From: Alphaproteobacteria bacterium
GTDB taxonomy: Bacteria; Pseudomonadota; Alphaproteobacteria; UBA9219
Direction of reading: 5' to 3'
Assembly (NCBI GenBank): GCA_019233975.1
Contig: JAFALY010000031.1
Location: forward strand, 1 to 64,000
DNA: 64,000 bases
Shown here: positions 19,221 through 27,766 of the stretch, piece by piece
Position numbering within the stretch: the first letter of the stretch is position 1
Layout of the letters: each line of letters opens with the position of its first letter
Program-made: the position numbers and the translations under genes
Notes under the pieces: generated by a model
The model's input: only the letters and a program-made list of their open reading frames with translations
Database searches by the model: none
What the model was told of the DNA's origin: nothing

Positions 19221-20177
19221 ATGGTTGATGCTGCACTAAAAAAACCAGACGCTGCGAACCTCACCGCAATTGAGGCCAGCGCGAAAGTTCGACATGTGAG
19301 CGCAGCACTTGGGGCAAACCCCGCTGGCACCAAGCTAGCCCAAACAGGCCCAGATGGCACCACTACCCTATCACAAACCGACACAAAAGTAGATGCGGAT
19401 GCTCCATCTACGGATGCGTCAGCAGCAGTGGAGCAGGCAGATGACACACATCATCACTTTATTCACTTTTTAGATTCCCCCACCAAACAAGAAGGCACTT
19501 TTACAGACCCGCAAGGGAATAATCTAAAGTTTGACGACCCGAAGACACCGGGATCGTTACAGACCAAATCAACAAACGATTATGTCCCCGAGTGGAAGCC
19601 ACCGCAGTTAAGTAACCTCCCTCTTGATGAACAGATGGTTGCTTCGGTCAAAGCCATGGAAGGCGAGAAATTGTGCGCATACAGATGCCCCGCAGGCGTC
19701 AGGACTATCGGGTATGGCCATACGGGCGCTGATGTCGCCGAAGGCATGCAAATCAGTGAAACACAGGCCGATGCCTTGCTGCGTCAGGATTTAAAAGTCG
19801 CCAGAGATGGGGTTGACAGGATTGCATCTGCACGCGGCATAAAATTGAGTGAACATGAGCGTGCGGCGCTGACGAGTTTTGCCTTCAATGTAGGGGTTGG
19901 CGCGCTCTCTCACTCAAACATAATGTCAAGACTGCAGGCCGGGGACCATCAAGGCGCCGCCGATGCATTGCTTGACTGGGATAAGGCACATGTCAACGGG
20001 CAACTGGTACGACTGCGTGGTTTGACTGGCCGCCGCCAGTTTGAACGTGAGATGTTTTTAAAGCCTGACACACCGGTCATGGCAAATGCTGCTGGCCTTA
20101 AGTCGTCGTTTAACGCCCCCGGCACTGCACCAATACCCGGCCACAGCAGACCTGAACCAGATTCAGCAATGGGCTAA
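19221..20177 (+). CDS. Phage-type (GH24) lysozyme with long leader region
   Basis: A 318-residue protein. Residues 1-125 are low complexity (Ala, Thr, Asp, Lys) with no signal peptide. Residues about 138-285 form a GH24 muramidase that cleaves the MurNAc-GlcNAc bond of peptidoglycan. The catalytic Glu147 stands in EGEKLCAYRCPAG and the conserved Thr follows in RTIGYGHTG. The position of the catalytic Asp of T4 lysozyme is Cys156; I recall this AYRCPAG form from other phage-type lysozymes. The conserved FAFNVG and RR..E segments are also present. The next gene, 8 bases on, encodes a second peptidoglycan hydrolase. No holin, spanin or structural phage gene is near. The export route is unknown. 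Confidence 0.88.
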   Translation: MVDAALKKPDAANLTAIEASAKVRHVSAALGANPAGTKLAQTGPDGTTTLSQTDTKVDADAPSTDASAAVEQADDTHHHFIHFLDSPTKQEGTFTDPQGNNLKFDDPKTPGSLQTKSTNDYVPEWKPPQLSNLPLDEQMVASVKAMEGEKLCAYRCPAGVRTIGYGHTGADVAEGMQISETQADALLRQDLKVARDGVDRIASARGIKLSEHERAALTSFAFNVGVGALSHSNIMSRLQAGDHQGAADALLDWDKAHVNGQLVRLRGLTGRRQFEREMFLKPDTPVMANAAGLKSSFNAPGTAPIPGHSRPEPDSAMG

Positions 20178-20185
20178 GAGCAAAC

Positions 20186-21262
20186 ATGACACAGACAACT
20201 CATGCAGCAGATTCCCTGACCAGCAACCGCAAAAGTCGCAATTGGCATGGATCACGCCAAGGGTTGAACCCGGAAGAGTTAGAGGCGCTTGATAAAAAGA
20301 ACACCAAACTGGACGCGGTAGAAGACGAGGAACAAGAGAAGCTTGATCGCGACCGGCAACTAACCGATGAAGAGAAAAAAGAAGAGCAAGAACCAGCTGT
20401 CGTTTTGCTTGAACTCTTAAAAGATGATGCGCCAAAGCCCGGCAGCGACACCGACAAAGAGGAAGACGATGACGCCGACAATGGCGCACCTGTCACAGGC
20501 CCACTTGGCACTTTAGGCAATATTGCCGGCGGTGCCGTACGTGCAGTTGGCGGTGTTGCGCGTAGCGCCTTGCGCGTTGTTGTTCCTGCAGCCGTTGCCG
20601 TTGGCGGCCTCGTCACAATTGAAGCCATCAGCAACGGCGCGCTGCTTAACGTTACCAGAGACAGAATCAGCCGCGGCGTCAAATACGGCTTTGGCGACAA
20701 AGACGATAGCTGCGGCGCCATTGACTGCTCCGGCCACACTGCAAGCGCAGTGATTGCCACAATGGAAGCACTTAACGAGCGCGCCCGCGAAAAAACCGGT
20801 AAAGATGTTTATGACATAGCCACCATGCGCAAGATGCTGGACACCGGAGCCGCATATCAAATCAACAACGTTGCAAGACAAACGCACCAAGGCTTTGTCA
20901 TCAACCCCAGGGATAGTAAGAGCCTACAGGACGGCATGGCCGCGATTAAGCCCGGCATGTTGCTGGGTGTCGAGCGCAACAATGTGCCAAGCTGGGCCAA
21001 GGGCCGCCCCTTCAATATTTCACATATTGGTGTTGTCGTGAAAGTCGGGAACGAATTATATGTTTCCGAAAGTGCATCTGGTGGCGTTAAACTGACACCA
21101 CTCAAGAAATGGCTTACCTACTCCAGCGTGCGTCGCATTTACGCAGTCAATCCGTTTGCCATGCTGAAACCGGACAGCGCACCGGTCGTCAAGGCTGCCT
21201 TTAACGACACGCCACAACCCATGCCCCAGGCGCAAGGCCTTACGCCAATCGAGGATGCCTGA
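20186..21262 (+). CDS. NlpC/P60-like cysteine peptidase with acidic N-terminus
   Basis: A 358-residue protein without a signal peptide. Residues 30-105 are strongly charged (Glu/Asp/Lys). Residues about 108-155 are hydrophobic and Gly/Ala/Val-rich, possibly one or two membrane-active helices. Residues about 165-325 look like an NlpC/P60 or CHAP-type fold: YGFGDKDDS followed by Cys181 in DCSG, and His280 in ISHIGVVV before a strand YVSESAS. Such enzymes cut peptide stems of peptidoglycan. It lies 8 bases after the lysozyme gene, so the two probably act together on the cell wall. The enzyme class rests on the Cys and His motifs only. Confidence 0.65.
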   Translation: MTQTTHAADSLTSNRKSRNWHGSRQGLNPEELEALDKKNTKLDAVEDEEQEKLDRDRQLTDEEKKEEQEPAVVLLELLKDDAPKPGSDTDKEEDDDADNGAPVTGPLGTLGNIAGGAVRAVGGVARSALRVVVPAAVAVGGLVTIEAISNGALLNVTRDRISRGVKYGFGDKDDSCGAIDCSGHTASAVIATMEALNERAREKTGKDVYDIATMRKMLDTGAAYQINNVARQTHQGFVINPRDSKSLQDGMAAIKPGMLLGVERNNVPSWAKGRPFNISHIGVVVKVGNELYVSESASGGVKLTPLKKWLTYSSVRRIYAVNPFAMLKPDSAPVVKAAFNDTPQPMPQAQGLTPIEDA

Positions 21263-21300
21263 GACCCTGCCTATTTTACATTTCTGATTATTCTGCTAAC

Positions 21301-21326
21301 CCTTATATGGAACAAAACATATAAGG
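21301..21326 (+). repeat. Perfect inverted repeat covering the yggT ribosome-binding site
   Basis: CCTTATATG and CATATAAGG (9 bp each) flank an 8-base centre. The right arm ends in the AAGGA that serves as Shine-Dalgarno for the ATG at 21336. In RNA the hairpin could mask the ribosome-binding site; in DNA it could be an operator. Confidence 0.6.
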
Positions 21327-21335
21327 ACAGTGTCG

Positions 21336-21635
21336 ATGCATCCGTTTTCAGCTCTTTTGTCAGCGTTTATTGAAGTCAGCTATATGATGCTGGATTTCTA
21401 TGTTTGGATTTTGATCATCAGCGCAGCGCTAAGCTGGCTGGTTGCCTTCAATATCATCAACACACACAACCGGTTGGTGCGCATTATCGGCGACTTCACC
21501 TATCGCCTAACAGAGCCCCTGCTGCGCCCCATTCGTCGCATCCTGCCCCCATTTGGCGGGGTCGATTTATCGACGCTTGCGCTCATCTTCATCATCATGT
21601 TCTTGCAGTCATTCCTACGCCATTTGATGATCTGA
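21336..21635 (+). CDS. YggT family inner-membrane protein
   Basis: A 99-residue protein with hydrophobic segments at about 5-35 and 70-95. The family signature between them is RLTEPLLRPIRRILPPFGGVDLS. YggT proteins are small membrane proteins linked to osmotic stress and, in some bacteria, cell division. The ATG at 21336 is preferred over a GTG at 21330 because AAGGA lies 8 bases upstream. It is probably not part of the hydrolase operon, because a 73-bp gap with an inverted repeat separates them. Confidence 0.88.
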   Translation: MHPFSALLSAFIEVSYMMLDFYVWILIISAALSWLVAFNIINTHNRLVRIIGDFTYRLTEPLLRPIRRILPPFGGVDLSTLALIFIIMFLQSFLRHLMI

Positions 21636-21723
21636 TCCGCTAACCGGTTTATATTAAACATAATTTTTTGGTTTAATTGCAGGCGTGTTTTCGTCTATAG
21701 AAATTTCCAAGGCGAGGATATAG

Positions 21724-22122
21724 ATGTTACACGAATTACGCATTATCAGCAGCCATACAAACGGGCGTTCATTCCTGGAACGTTTTGAAGTTGTAACAGT
21801 AGACACGCGCCTGCTGCATGCTATTCACCCCATTGAACGCGGTCATGTATCTACACAGTTCCCACTGACTGCGCAGTCAGCCGTTGTGCTGCGTGAAACG
21901 CATGCAGAACATCACACCGTACTTTTTTTACAAACGAACCTGAACCGCATGTTCGACGATGCCGATGAACGCAGATTACCCCTCGGCATAAACGGGCGAT
22001 TTATCTTCACTCATATCCGCTTTGTTGACATGACGCCGTTATCGCCAAACATGCTTATCTGCGACAGGCCGTTTGTCGTCGGCGGCGCGGGCACATCGGT
22101 GCGCGGCTTGGCCCGCGATTAG
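21724..22122 (+). CDS. Conserved-looking hypothetical protein
   Basis: A 132-residue soluble protein with no signal peptide or membrane segment. A GAGG Shine-Dalgarno lies seven bases before the ATG and codon use resembles the neighbours, so it looks real. It is rich in His and Arg (HAIHPIERGH, RETHAEHHT) and ends GGAGTSVRGLARD. I recognise no family. Its 3' end overlaps the htpG stop by 4 bases in convergent orientation. Confidence 0.6.
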   Translation: MLHELRIISSHTNGRSFLERFEVVTVDTRLLHAIHPIERGHVSTQFPLTAQSAVVLRETHAEHHTVLFLQTNLNRMFDDADERRLPLGINGRFIFTHIRFVDMTPLSPNMLICDRPFVVGGAGTSVRGLARD

Positions 22123-23984
22123 GCGACCCTGTCTATCAGCACCTTACTCAATCGCGCAGCAAAGGCCGTCACATCCGGCAGCGTTTCACCGTCGATAAGC
22201 CTCGCTTGATCCAGCAGCAACCACGCATAGTCCGCCAGCGCATCACTGGCGCCGGACTGCGCAGCACGTTCCGCCATTTTAGCAATCAGCGGATGGTGCG
22301 CGTTAATCTCAAGAATACGCTTGCTGGGCATTTTTATCTGGTTGTGCTGCTTCAGGAAGCGTTCAAGATGAATGTCCAGATCACCTTCATCCGCAACAAG
22401 GCAAACAGGGCTTTCCGTCAGGCGCTCCGTCGTTCGCACATCCTTGACCGCATCACCCAACGTCAATTTCAACAAGGCAACCAGGGTGGGGGTTTGCGCG
22501 TCATCCTCTGCGTTTTTTTTGGCCTTATCATCAGAGCCGGTGATTTTGCCCAGGTCATTTCCACTGCGCGTAACCGATTTGAACTTTTTACCTTCATATT
22601 CATCCACCGCATTCGGCCAGAAGTCATCCACCGTATCAGTGAGCAGCAATACCTCCACCCCCTTAGCACGGTAACCTTCAAGATGCGGGTTTTTCTTTAA
22701 TTTCTCTACGCTCTCTCCGCAGAGAAAATAAATCTCATCCTGACCTTCCTTCATGCGTGATACGTAGTCCGCCATGGATGTCAGGCCGTCATCATGCGTC
22801 GAATAACAGCGCAGCAGTTTCAGCAAATCCGCGCGACTATCGGCATCCTCGTACAGCCCTTCCTTCAACACAGCGCCGAAATTGCCCCAGAATGCATTGT
22901 AGGCTGTTGCATCTGCGGCAAACTTGATCAGATCGCCCAGCACGCGTCGTGTCACGCCACGTTTAATGTGCGACAGCATGGGGTTGTTTTGCAGCATTTC
23001 ACGGCTGACGTTCAACGGCAGATCTTCACTATCCACAACGCCACGCAGGAAACGCAACCAGGGCGGCAACAACCCTTCGGCGTGGTCCGTGATGAAAACA
23101 CGTTTGACGAAAAGCTTCACGCCATGACGACGCTGCGGATCGAACAGATCAAACGGCTTCATCCCCGGCACGAAAAGAAGGCCCGTATATTCCAGCTTAC
23201 CTTCCGCGCGCCAATGAATGGTCAGCGTGGGATCATCAAACGCATGAGCAACATGGTGATAGAACTCCCTGTATTGCTCAGGCGTGATATCGCTCTTATT
23301 GCGCAACCATAACGCACCCGCTCGATTGGCCGGTTCATCTTCTTCCCCCAACAAAATTGGAATAGCGATATGGTCAGAATATTTGCCAATGATATGACGC
23401 AAGCGCTCGGCTTCCAGAAATTCATCTTCGCCCTGACGCAGATAGAGCGTTATTTCCGTGCCGCGTCCGGGTTTTACATCTTCTTCAACAGCAAATTCAC
23501 CTTTGCCATCCGAGCGCCAGCACCAAGCCTCTGTCGACCCAGCGCGGCGCGATTTAACCTCGACCATTTGTGCGACCATAAAGGCTGCGTAGAAACCGAC
23601 CCCAAACTGCCCGATTAAATTCGTCGCCGCTTTACCGCTACCTTGCTCACCCCGTCCCGATAGCTGCTCCAGGAATTTACCTGTGCCGGAGCGTGCAATG
23701 GTGCCCAGATTTTCAACCAGCTCATCGCGCGTCATACCAATACCGTTATCGCCGACCGTCAGCGTGCGCGCCTTTTTATCCAGAGTGATTTTGACTTTGA
23801 AATCCGTGTCATCCCCCAACAACTCAGGCTGGGTCAGACCTTCATAACGCAGTTTATCACAGGCGTCAGAAGCGTTAGAAATCAGCTCACGCAGGAAAAT
23901 CTCCTTATCACTGTACAGGGAATGTACAACGATATCGAGCAAACGGCTGACTTCAGCGCGAAATTCCATACGGGTTTCAGTCAT
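22119..23984 (-). CDS. htpG: Molecular chaperone HtpG (Hsp90)
   Basis: A 621-residue cytosolic ATP-dependent chaperone. The GHKL ATPase domain (1 to about 220) shows ELISNASDACDKLR, DNGIGM and GQFGVGFYAAFMV. Middle and C-terminal domains follow, with the SREMLQNNPML motif. Length is typical. A heat-shock-type promoter (24021-24048) lies about 30 bp upstream. Confidence 0.97.
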   Translation of the reverse strand: MTETRMEFRAEVSRLLDIVVHSLYSDKEIFLRELISNASDACDKLRYEGLTQPELLGDDTDFKVKITLDKKARTLTVGDNGIGMTRDELVENLGTIARSGTGKFLEQLSGRGEQGSGKAATNLIGQFGVGFYAAFMVAQMVEVKSRRAGSTEAWCWRSDGKGEFAVEEDVKPGRGTEITLYLRQGEDEFLEAERLRHIIGKYSDHIAIPILLGEEDEPANRAGALWLRNKSDITPEQYREFYHHVAHAFDDPTLTIHWRAEGKLEYTGLLFVPGMKPFDLFDPQRRHGVKLFVKRVFITDHAEGLLPPWLRFLRGVVDSEDLPLNVSREMLQNNPMLSHIKRGVTRRVLGDLIKFAADATAYNAFWGNFGAVLKEGLYEDADSRADLLKLLRCYSTHDDGLTSMADYVSRMKEGQDEIYFLCGESVEKLKKNPHLEGYRAKGVEVLLLTDTVDDFWPNAVDEYEGKKFKSVTRSGNDLGKITGSDDKAKKNAEDDAQTPTLVALLKLTLGDAVKDVRTTERLTESPVCLVADEGDLDIHLERFLKQHNQIKMPSKRILEINAHHPLIAKMAERAAQSGASDALADYAWLLLDQARLIDGETLPDVTAFAARLSKVLIDRVA

Positions 23985-24020
23985 GGGATATCCAGAGAGA
24001 AAAGTTAATCAATGCCCTAA

Positions 24021-24048
24021 ATATGGAGAGGTTTTGGCTTGTTACAAG
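24021..24048 (-). promoter_or_regulatory. Sigma-32-like promoter of htpG
   Basis: On the minus strand CTTGTAA (24048-24042), a 13-base spacer and CTCCATAT (24028-24021) match the heat-shock consensus CTTGAAA / CCCCATNT at 6 of 7 and 7 of 8 positions. A start near 24014 would give a leader of about 30 bases. The -35 element lies inside a perfect inverted repeat, GGCTTGT-T-ACAAGCC (24036-24050). Confidence 0.65.
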
Positions 24049-24080
24049 CCCCGATCCGCCTGAAAGTCAATAAATTTTCC

Positions 24081-24109
24081 TTCAAGAACCAGCCCAAGGC
24101 CATTATGAT
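24081..24109 (+). promoter_or_regulatory. Probable promoter of tRNA-Arg
   Basis: TTCAAG (24081-24086) and TATGAT (24104-24109) are spaced by 17 bases. Initiation about 7 bases after the -10 would fall at about 24116, three bases before the mature tRNA 5' end. The -35 is a weak match. Confidence 0.45.
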
Positions 24110-24118
24110 GCGCGGCGC

Positions 24119-24195
24119 GCGCCCGTAGCTCAGCTGGATAGAGCAGCGGTTTCCTAAACCGGAGGTCGGAGGTTCAAATCCTCTCGGGCGCACCA
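24119..24195 (+). tRNA. tRNA-Arg (anticodon CCU)
   Basis: A 77-base cloverleaf can be folded. The acceptor stem GCGCCCG pairs with CGGGCGC, the D arm is GCTC-AGCTGGATA-GAGC, and the anticodon loop TTCCTAA holds CCT. The T arm GGAGG-TTCAAAT-CCTCT has one G-U pair. The discriminator is A and CCA is encoded. The anticodon stem has one terminal G-G mismatch. It decodes AGG, converges with the next gene, and no duplicate of its 3' end was noticed. Confidence 0.95.
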
Positions 24196-24212
24196 AATTG
24201 TCAGGCAGGAAA

Positions 24213-25781
24213 TCAGGAACAACCTTGGTCCGGGTAACACTGTATAATGTTACCACAGTTGTCATAGTCGCAATCCACCCAACCGCTATAGGGGCTTGTC
24301 CAACCGACGGGCTGTATGCAGCTTTGCGTATAGGCAAAAGTGCCGCATGTCTGTTGGACACAGCTATTGCCGCTCAAAGTATAGCCAGAATTACAGGTGA
24401 TTGAACAATCAGCGTTTACGGTACCATTGGTAACGGAAGCCGGATTACAGGTTGGCCCAGGTGGTATCCAACGGCCGCAATAGTATTGGCTCCCATACTC
24501 ATCAAAGCAGGCCGGTATCGAAAAACTGCAATTCTGGACCTGACTGTTATAGGTGCAATTCCATGTATAGGTCCCGTAACTGTTTTGCCCGATAACACCA
24601 TTGAAAACGGTGTTGCTGGCGGTGCCTTGCTGACATTGATAAATACCGTTACCACCCGTAGCGCAAATGTTATTAGGTACGCAGCTTTGATTATCGCTGC
24701 CAAGCGTGTAGCCCGAGTTACAAGTGATAGTACAAGACGGCGCAGCACCAACCGTCCCATTGGCCACCGCGGACGGCGTACAACTGGCAGCGACATAGGG
24801 CGTTTGACAGGACGCCGTCGTCCCGCCACTGCTACCCCCCGCGCATGTCCAGTTATAGGTTTTACCCGTTGTATCCATTGCAACAGCAGACGCAACACCT
24901 ACGTGACAAAGCCCAGAAGTGGGTGCCGCGCTAGCCCCCGCCCCGCCAGCAGATGCGCCACAAACACCATTATAATTTGTTTGAATGCCGCCCTGCGTTG
25001 GATCCAGCGTCCAGCCGATAGAACCATCCCCATCCGTCGCAACAACACCTGTGTATATGCCCACAACCGTTTCCGAGAACACTGTGCCATCTGCAGACTG
25101 GCAAGAATACGTTACCGCACCGGATGTCCATGAATTATTCACCGGGCGGTGATAAGGCGCCACGACCTGTTGCGGATTAGGCGTTGACGTCACAGTCGCG
25201 CATTGGTTGGTTACCGGTGCGCTACCATAATTGGCAGGCAGATTGACGGCCCCGCCCCTGATACACCGCGCAAAATAAATATCGGCATCACCGAGTGGTG
25301 CGGCATTGATAAACGACTGCCATTCGTTGATTGAATTAAAGGGGATGAGTATGCTGTGATTGCTTTTGCTGTTTCCTTTGTCAACGTACCGACAGTAGGC
25401 ATACAGGTCGATTGGCGCACCGGATACAACACCCGCCTCCAGCTTGGCAGCCATAAACAATCCGTCCTGAGAACCTTGCGTATGGTGCCGGTTAACGGCC
25501 CCTGCTGCAAAGCAGGGGTTCTTGGCGCTGTTTGCAGTAATCACACATTCGTCGGTTGATCCGTTCGCATGCGTGTCTGTACTTAACCCTGAATCTGACG
25601 TGCTGCTGGTTGTCTGGGGGGCGTCCTGACTATTAGGACAATATCCACTGGTACATGTCGCACCCGTTGTTGTGTTACCGCCATCCGCTTGCGCCAATGT
25701 CGGCACAAAAAATGCAAATGCCGCCAACGAAGCGCAGCTAAGTGATGTACAACACAGCAAGGCATTCCGGCGGAGGCTCAT
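24213..25781 (-). CDS. Secreted cysteine-rich modular protein
   Basis: A 522-residue protein with an N-terminal signal (about 1-32, ending LAQA). Residues 33-80 are Ser/Thr-rich. Residues 80-290 are an unrecognised domain with scattered cysteines. The rest is made of short cysteine modules. Two related copies (about 333-368 and 444-475) follow the pattern C-x-P-[SA]-x-V-x-NGTV...C-x-ITCNSGYTL...C. Two further modules (about 291-327 and 373-418) carry the Y-x-W-x-C...C pattern of bacterial surface proteins. The C-terminal 45 residues hold seven cysteines. An oxidised, surface-exposed adhesin-like protein is inferred; no catalytic motif was found. AAGGA stands ahead of the ATG. The gene is divergent from a periplasmic PEBP. 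Confidence 0.75.
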   Translation of the reverse strand: MSLRRNALLCCTSLSCASLAAFAFFVPTLAQADGGNTTTGATCTSGYCPNSQDAPQTTSSTSDSGLSTDTHANGSTDECVITANSAKNPCFAAGAVNRHHTQGSQDGLFMAAKLEAGVVSGAPIDLYAYCRYVDKGNSKSNHSILIPFNSINEWQSFINAAPLGDADIYFARCIRGGAVNLPANYGSAPVTNQCATVTSTPNPQQVVAPYHRPVNNSWTSGAVTYSCQSADGTVFSETVVGIYTGVVATDGDGSIGWTLDPTQGGIQTNYNGVCGASAGGAGASAAPTSGLCHVGVASAVAMDTTGKTYNWTCAGGSSGGTTASCQTPYVAASCTPSAVANGTVGAAPSCTITCNSGYTLGSDNQSCVPNNICATGGNGIYQCQQGTASNTVFNGVIGQNSYGTYTWNCTYNSQVQNCSFSIPACFDEYGSQYYCGRWIPPGPTCNPASVTNGTVNADCSITCNSGYTLSGNSCVQQTCGTFAYTQSCIQPVGWTSPYSGWVDCDYDNCGNIIQCYPDQGCS

Positions 25782-25898
25782 TAATCATCCTTTGTCTGAG
25801 TAACCGCAATATTGTCTATGATTTCAGTTACCAGTCCGTTAAGGTTTTGTTAAGCGATCGCGTGACCCCACTAAACTTATATAAAATAATGGGCGGTG

Positions 25899-26456
25899 AT
25901 GATGTATATTCGGTTAGCACTCTTCGTGATAATTGTCACTCTATCCTCTCTCACCGGTCTGCCTGTCCGTGCAGATGACCAATTTAGTCTGACCGTGGGC
26001 AATGGTGCGCGATCTGAATTTCTGGCGACTGAGTATGCAGACATCATGGGGTGTAACGGCAGCAATCTGACCCCTCCATTGTCATGGAAGAACCCTCCTG
26101 CAGGAACACAAAGTTTTGCTGTCACAATTTATGACCCTGATGCATCCGTTCAAGGTGGTTGGTGGCATTGGATTTTGATCAATCTGCCCGCTTCGATTGA
26201 TCATCTGGATTCCATGCACGATACGAATCGTGACTTACCTCATGAAAGCCGAGAACTGCATAACACTAATGATCGAAGCGCCTACACCGGCCCCTGCCCG
26301 CCTGTCGGCCAGCGTCATCATTATGAAGTTTCTCTCACAGCCGTAAACATTGCCACACTGCCCGTCACAAATAATGCGGGCATTGATACTTTTTTATCTG
26401 TGTTGCAGCGACACAGTCTCAAAAGCGTCACAAAGACACTGTTTGCTGGCCGATAG
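25899..26456 (+). CDS. Periplasmic YbhB/YbcL-type phosphatidylethanolamine-binding-like protein
   Basis: About 185 residues with a signal peptide (cleavage near VRA at about 25). The PEBP fold is marked by LTPPLSWKNPP, YDPDAS followed by GGWWHW, and YTGPCPPVGQRHHY. Bacterial members resemble Raf-kinase inhibitor proteins, but their ligands are unknown. GTG and two ATG codons are adjacent at 25896-25904; the first ATG is used. No strong promoter was seen in the divergent gap to the cysteine-rich gene. Confidence 0.88.
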   Translation: MMYIRLALFVIIVTLSSLTGLPVRADDQFSLTVGNGARSEFLATEYADIMGCNGSNLTPPLSWKNPPAGTQSFAVTIYDPDASVQGGWWHWILINLPASIDHLDSMHDTNRDLPHESRELHNTNDRSAYTGPCPPVGQRHHYEVSLTAVNIATLPVTNNAGIDTFLSVLQRHSLKSVTKTLFAGR

Positions 26457-26469
26457 GGATGCGTTTTAC

Positions 26470-26497
26470 TTGACGTAACAAACCACTCAAGCATAAT
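26470..26497 (+). promoter_or_regulatory. Probable sigma-70-type promoter of the RND efflux operon
   Basis: TTGACG (26470-26475) and CATAAT (26492-26497) each match consensus at five of six positions, with a 16-base spacer. Initiation near 26504 would give a leader of about 36 bases to the ATG at 26540. This is the best housekeeping-type promoter seen in the window. Confidence 0.55.
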
Positions 26498-26539
26498 CCT
26501 GTAACTGACTGTTTTACATATCAACACCGCGCGGTCACT

Positions 26540-27766
26540 ATGTCCTCTGCCCCACTCATCCCACCCCATCAAAAGCAAAAAGGCCCGTGGGGCATTATCA
26601 CTATCTTTCTGCTGATTGCGGCCATTGGCGGCGGCATTGCGTATCAGCAAGTCATAATGCCGAAGTCAGGTGATGCTGCTTCAAGCAAAGGGCACGGCGA
26701 TCAACAAGCCATGCAGGGCGGAAGCCGTTATCATCCCCAATCTGGACCCGCCGCAAGCGGCACACCGACGCCGGTAACCCTGGCGGCGGCTGAAAAAGGA
26801 GATATCCGCATTACGCGCCGTGCGCTTGGCACTGTTACGCCTTTTAAAAGCATCACTGTTCGAACACAAATCAGTGGTCAGTTGATGGAGCTTGGCTACA
26901 AAGAAGGGCAACTGGTTCAGCAGGGCGGTTTTTTGGCACAAATTGACCCGCGCCCCTATCAAAACGCATTGGAACAAGCGACCGGCAGCCTGCAACATGA
27001 TCAGGCACTATTGAAAGACGCGACGGCCACGTTGGAACGTTACAAAACGCTGATCAAAAAAGATGCGATTTCGCAACAGCAACTCGATACTCAGGATGCC
27101 CTTGTCCGTCAGTATGAAGGTGCCGTGCTTTCCGATCAGGCTCAGATTGATACCGCGAAACTTAACCTTACCTATTGCCATATCACAGCCCCCGTCAGTG
27201 GCCGTGTAGGCCTAAAACAGGTTGACCCCGGCAATTATGTGCAGCCGAGTGATGCGAATGGCATTGTTGTCCTAACACAGGTGCAACCGATAAGTGTCAT
27301 TTTCACATTGCCCGAAGATGACATTCCATTGGTAAGCAAAGCCAATGACGCCGGCAAGGAACTGCAAGTAGATGTGTATGATCGCAATTTTTCAGCCAAG
27401 CTGGCAACTGGCAAACTGGTGGCCATTGATAATCAGGTCAACACATCGACGGGCACGTTCAAGCTGAATTCCAATTTTGACAACAACGATAACGCGCTGT
27501 TCCCCAACCAATTCGTCAATGTTGAATTGCTGGTCGATACATTACATGACCAGATCATCATCCCATCTGCAGCCGTCCAGACCGGCAGCAACGGTGCCTT
27601 TGTTTATCTGACCACGGATAACAAAACCGTATCCGTACACCCGATAAAGACGGGCGTTGGGGAGGGCGATAAAGTTATCGCAACTGACGGCTTGGCTGTC
27701 GGCGACAAGGTCGTGACAGAAGGCGTCGATAAATTGCGCGATGGCGCGGCAATCAGCGCACCATGA
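26540..27766 (+). CDS. RND efflux periplasmic adaptor (MdtA-like membrane fusion protein)
   Basis: A 408-residue adaptor bridging the inner-membrane pump and an outer-membrane channel. An uncleaved N-terminal membrane anchor (about 15-37) replaces the lipobox of AcrA. It is followed by a split lipoyl domain, an alpha-helical hairpin (about 145-205, [21 protein letters not shown]), and beta-barrel and membrane-proximal domains. [21 protein letters not shown] marks the first lipoyl half. The stop overlaps the first pump gene by 4 bases (ATGA), so the three-gene operon is translationally coupled. Confidence 0.93.
   Translation: MSSAPLIPPHQKQKGPWGIITIFLLIAAIGGGIAYQQVIMPKSGDAASSKGHGDQQAMQGGSRYHPQSGPAASGTPTPVTLAAAEKGDIRITRRALGTVTPFKSITVRTQISGQLMELGYKEGQLVQQGGFLAQIDPRPYQNALEQATGSLQHDQALLKDATATLERYKTLIKKDAISQQQLDTQDALVRQYEGAVLSDQAQIDTAKLNLTYCHITAPVSGRVGLKQVDPGNYVQPSDANGIVVLTQVQPISVIFTLPEDDIPLVSKANDAGKELQVDVYDRNFSAKLATGKLVAIDNQVNTSTGTFKLNSNFDNNDNALFPNQFVNVELLVDTLHDQIIIPSAAVQTGSNGAFVYLTTDNKTVSVHPIKTGVGEGDKVIATDGLAVGDKVVTEGVDKLRDGAAISAP

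Noticed and set aside
19221-21262. Prophage remnant
   Set aside because: Only the lysozyme domain is phage-like. No structural, replication or holin gene flanks it, so the pair is reported as a cassette of unknown origin.
24119-26456. tRNA-Arg as attachment site of a genomic island carrying the cysteine-rich and PEBP genes
   Set aside because: No integrase is adjacent and no second copy of the tRNA 3' end was noticed downstream. Base composition does not shift visibly.
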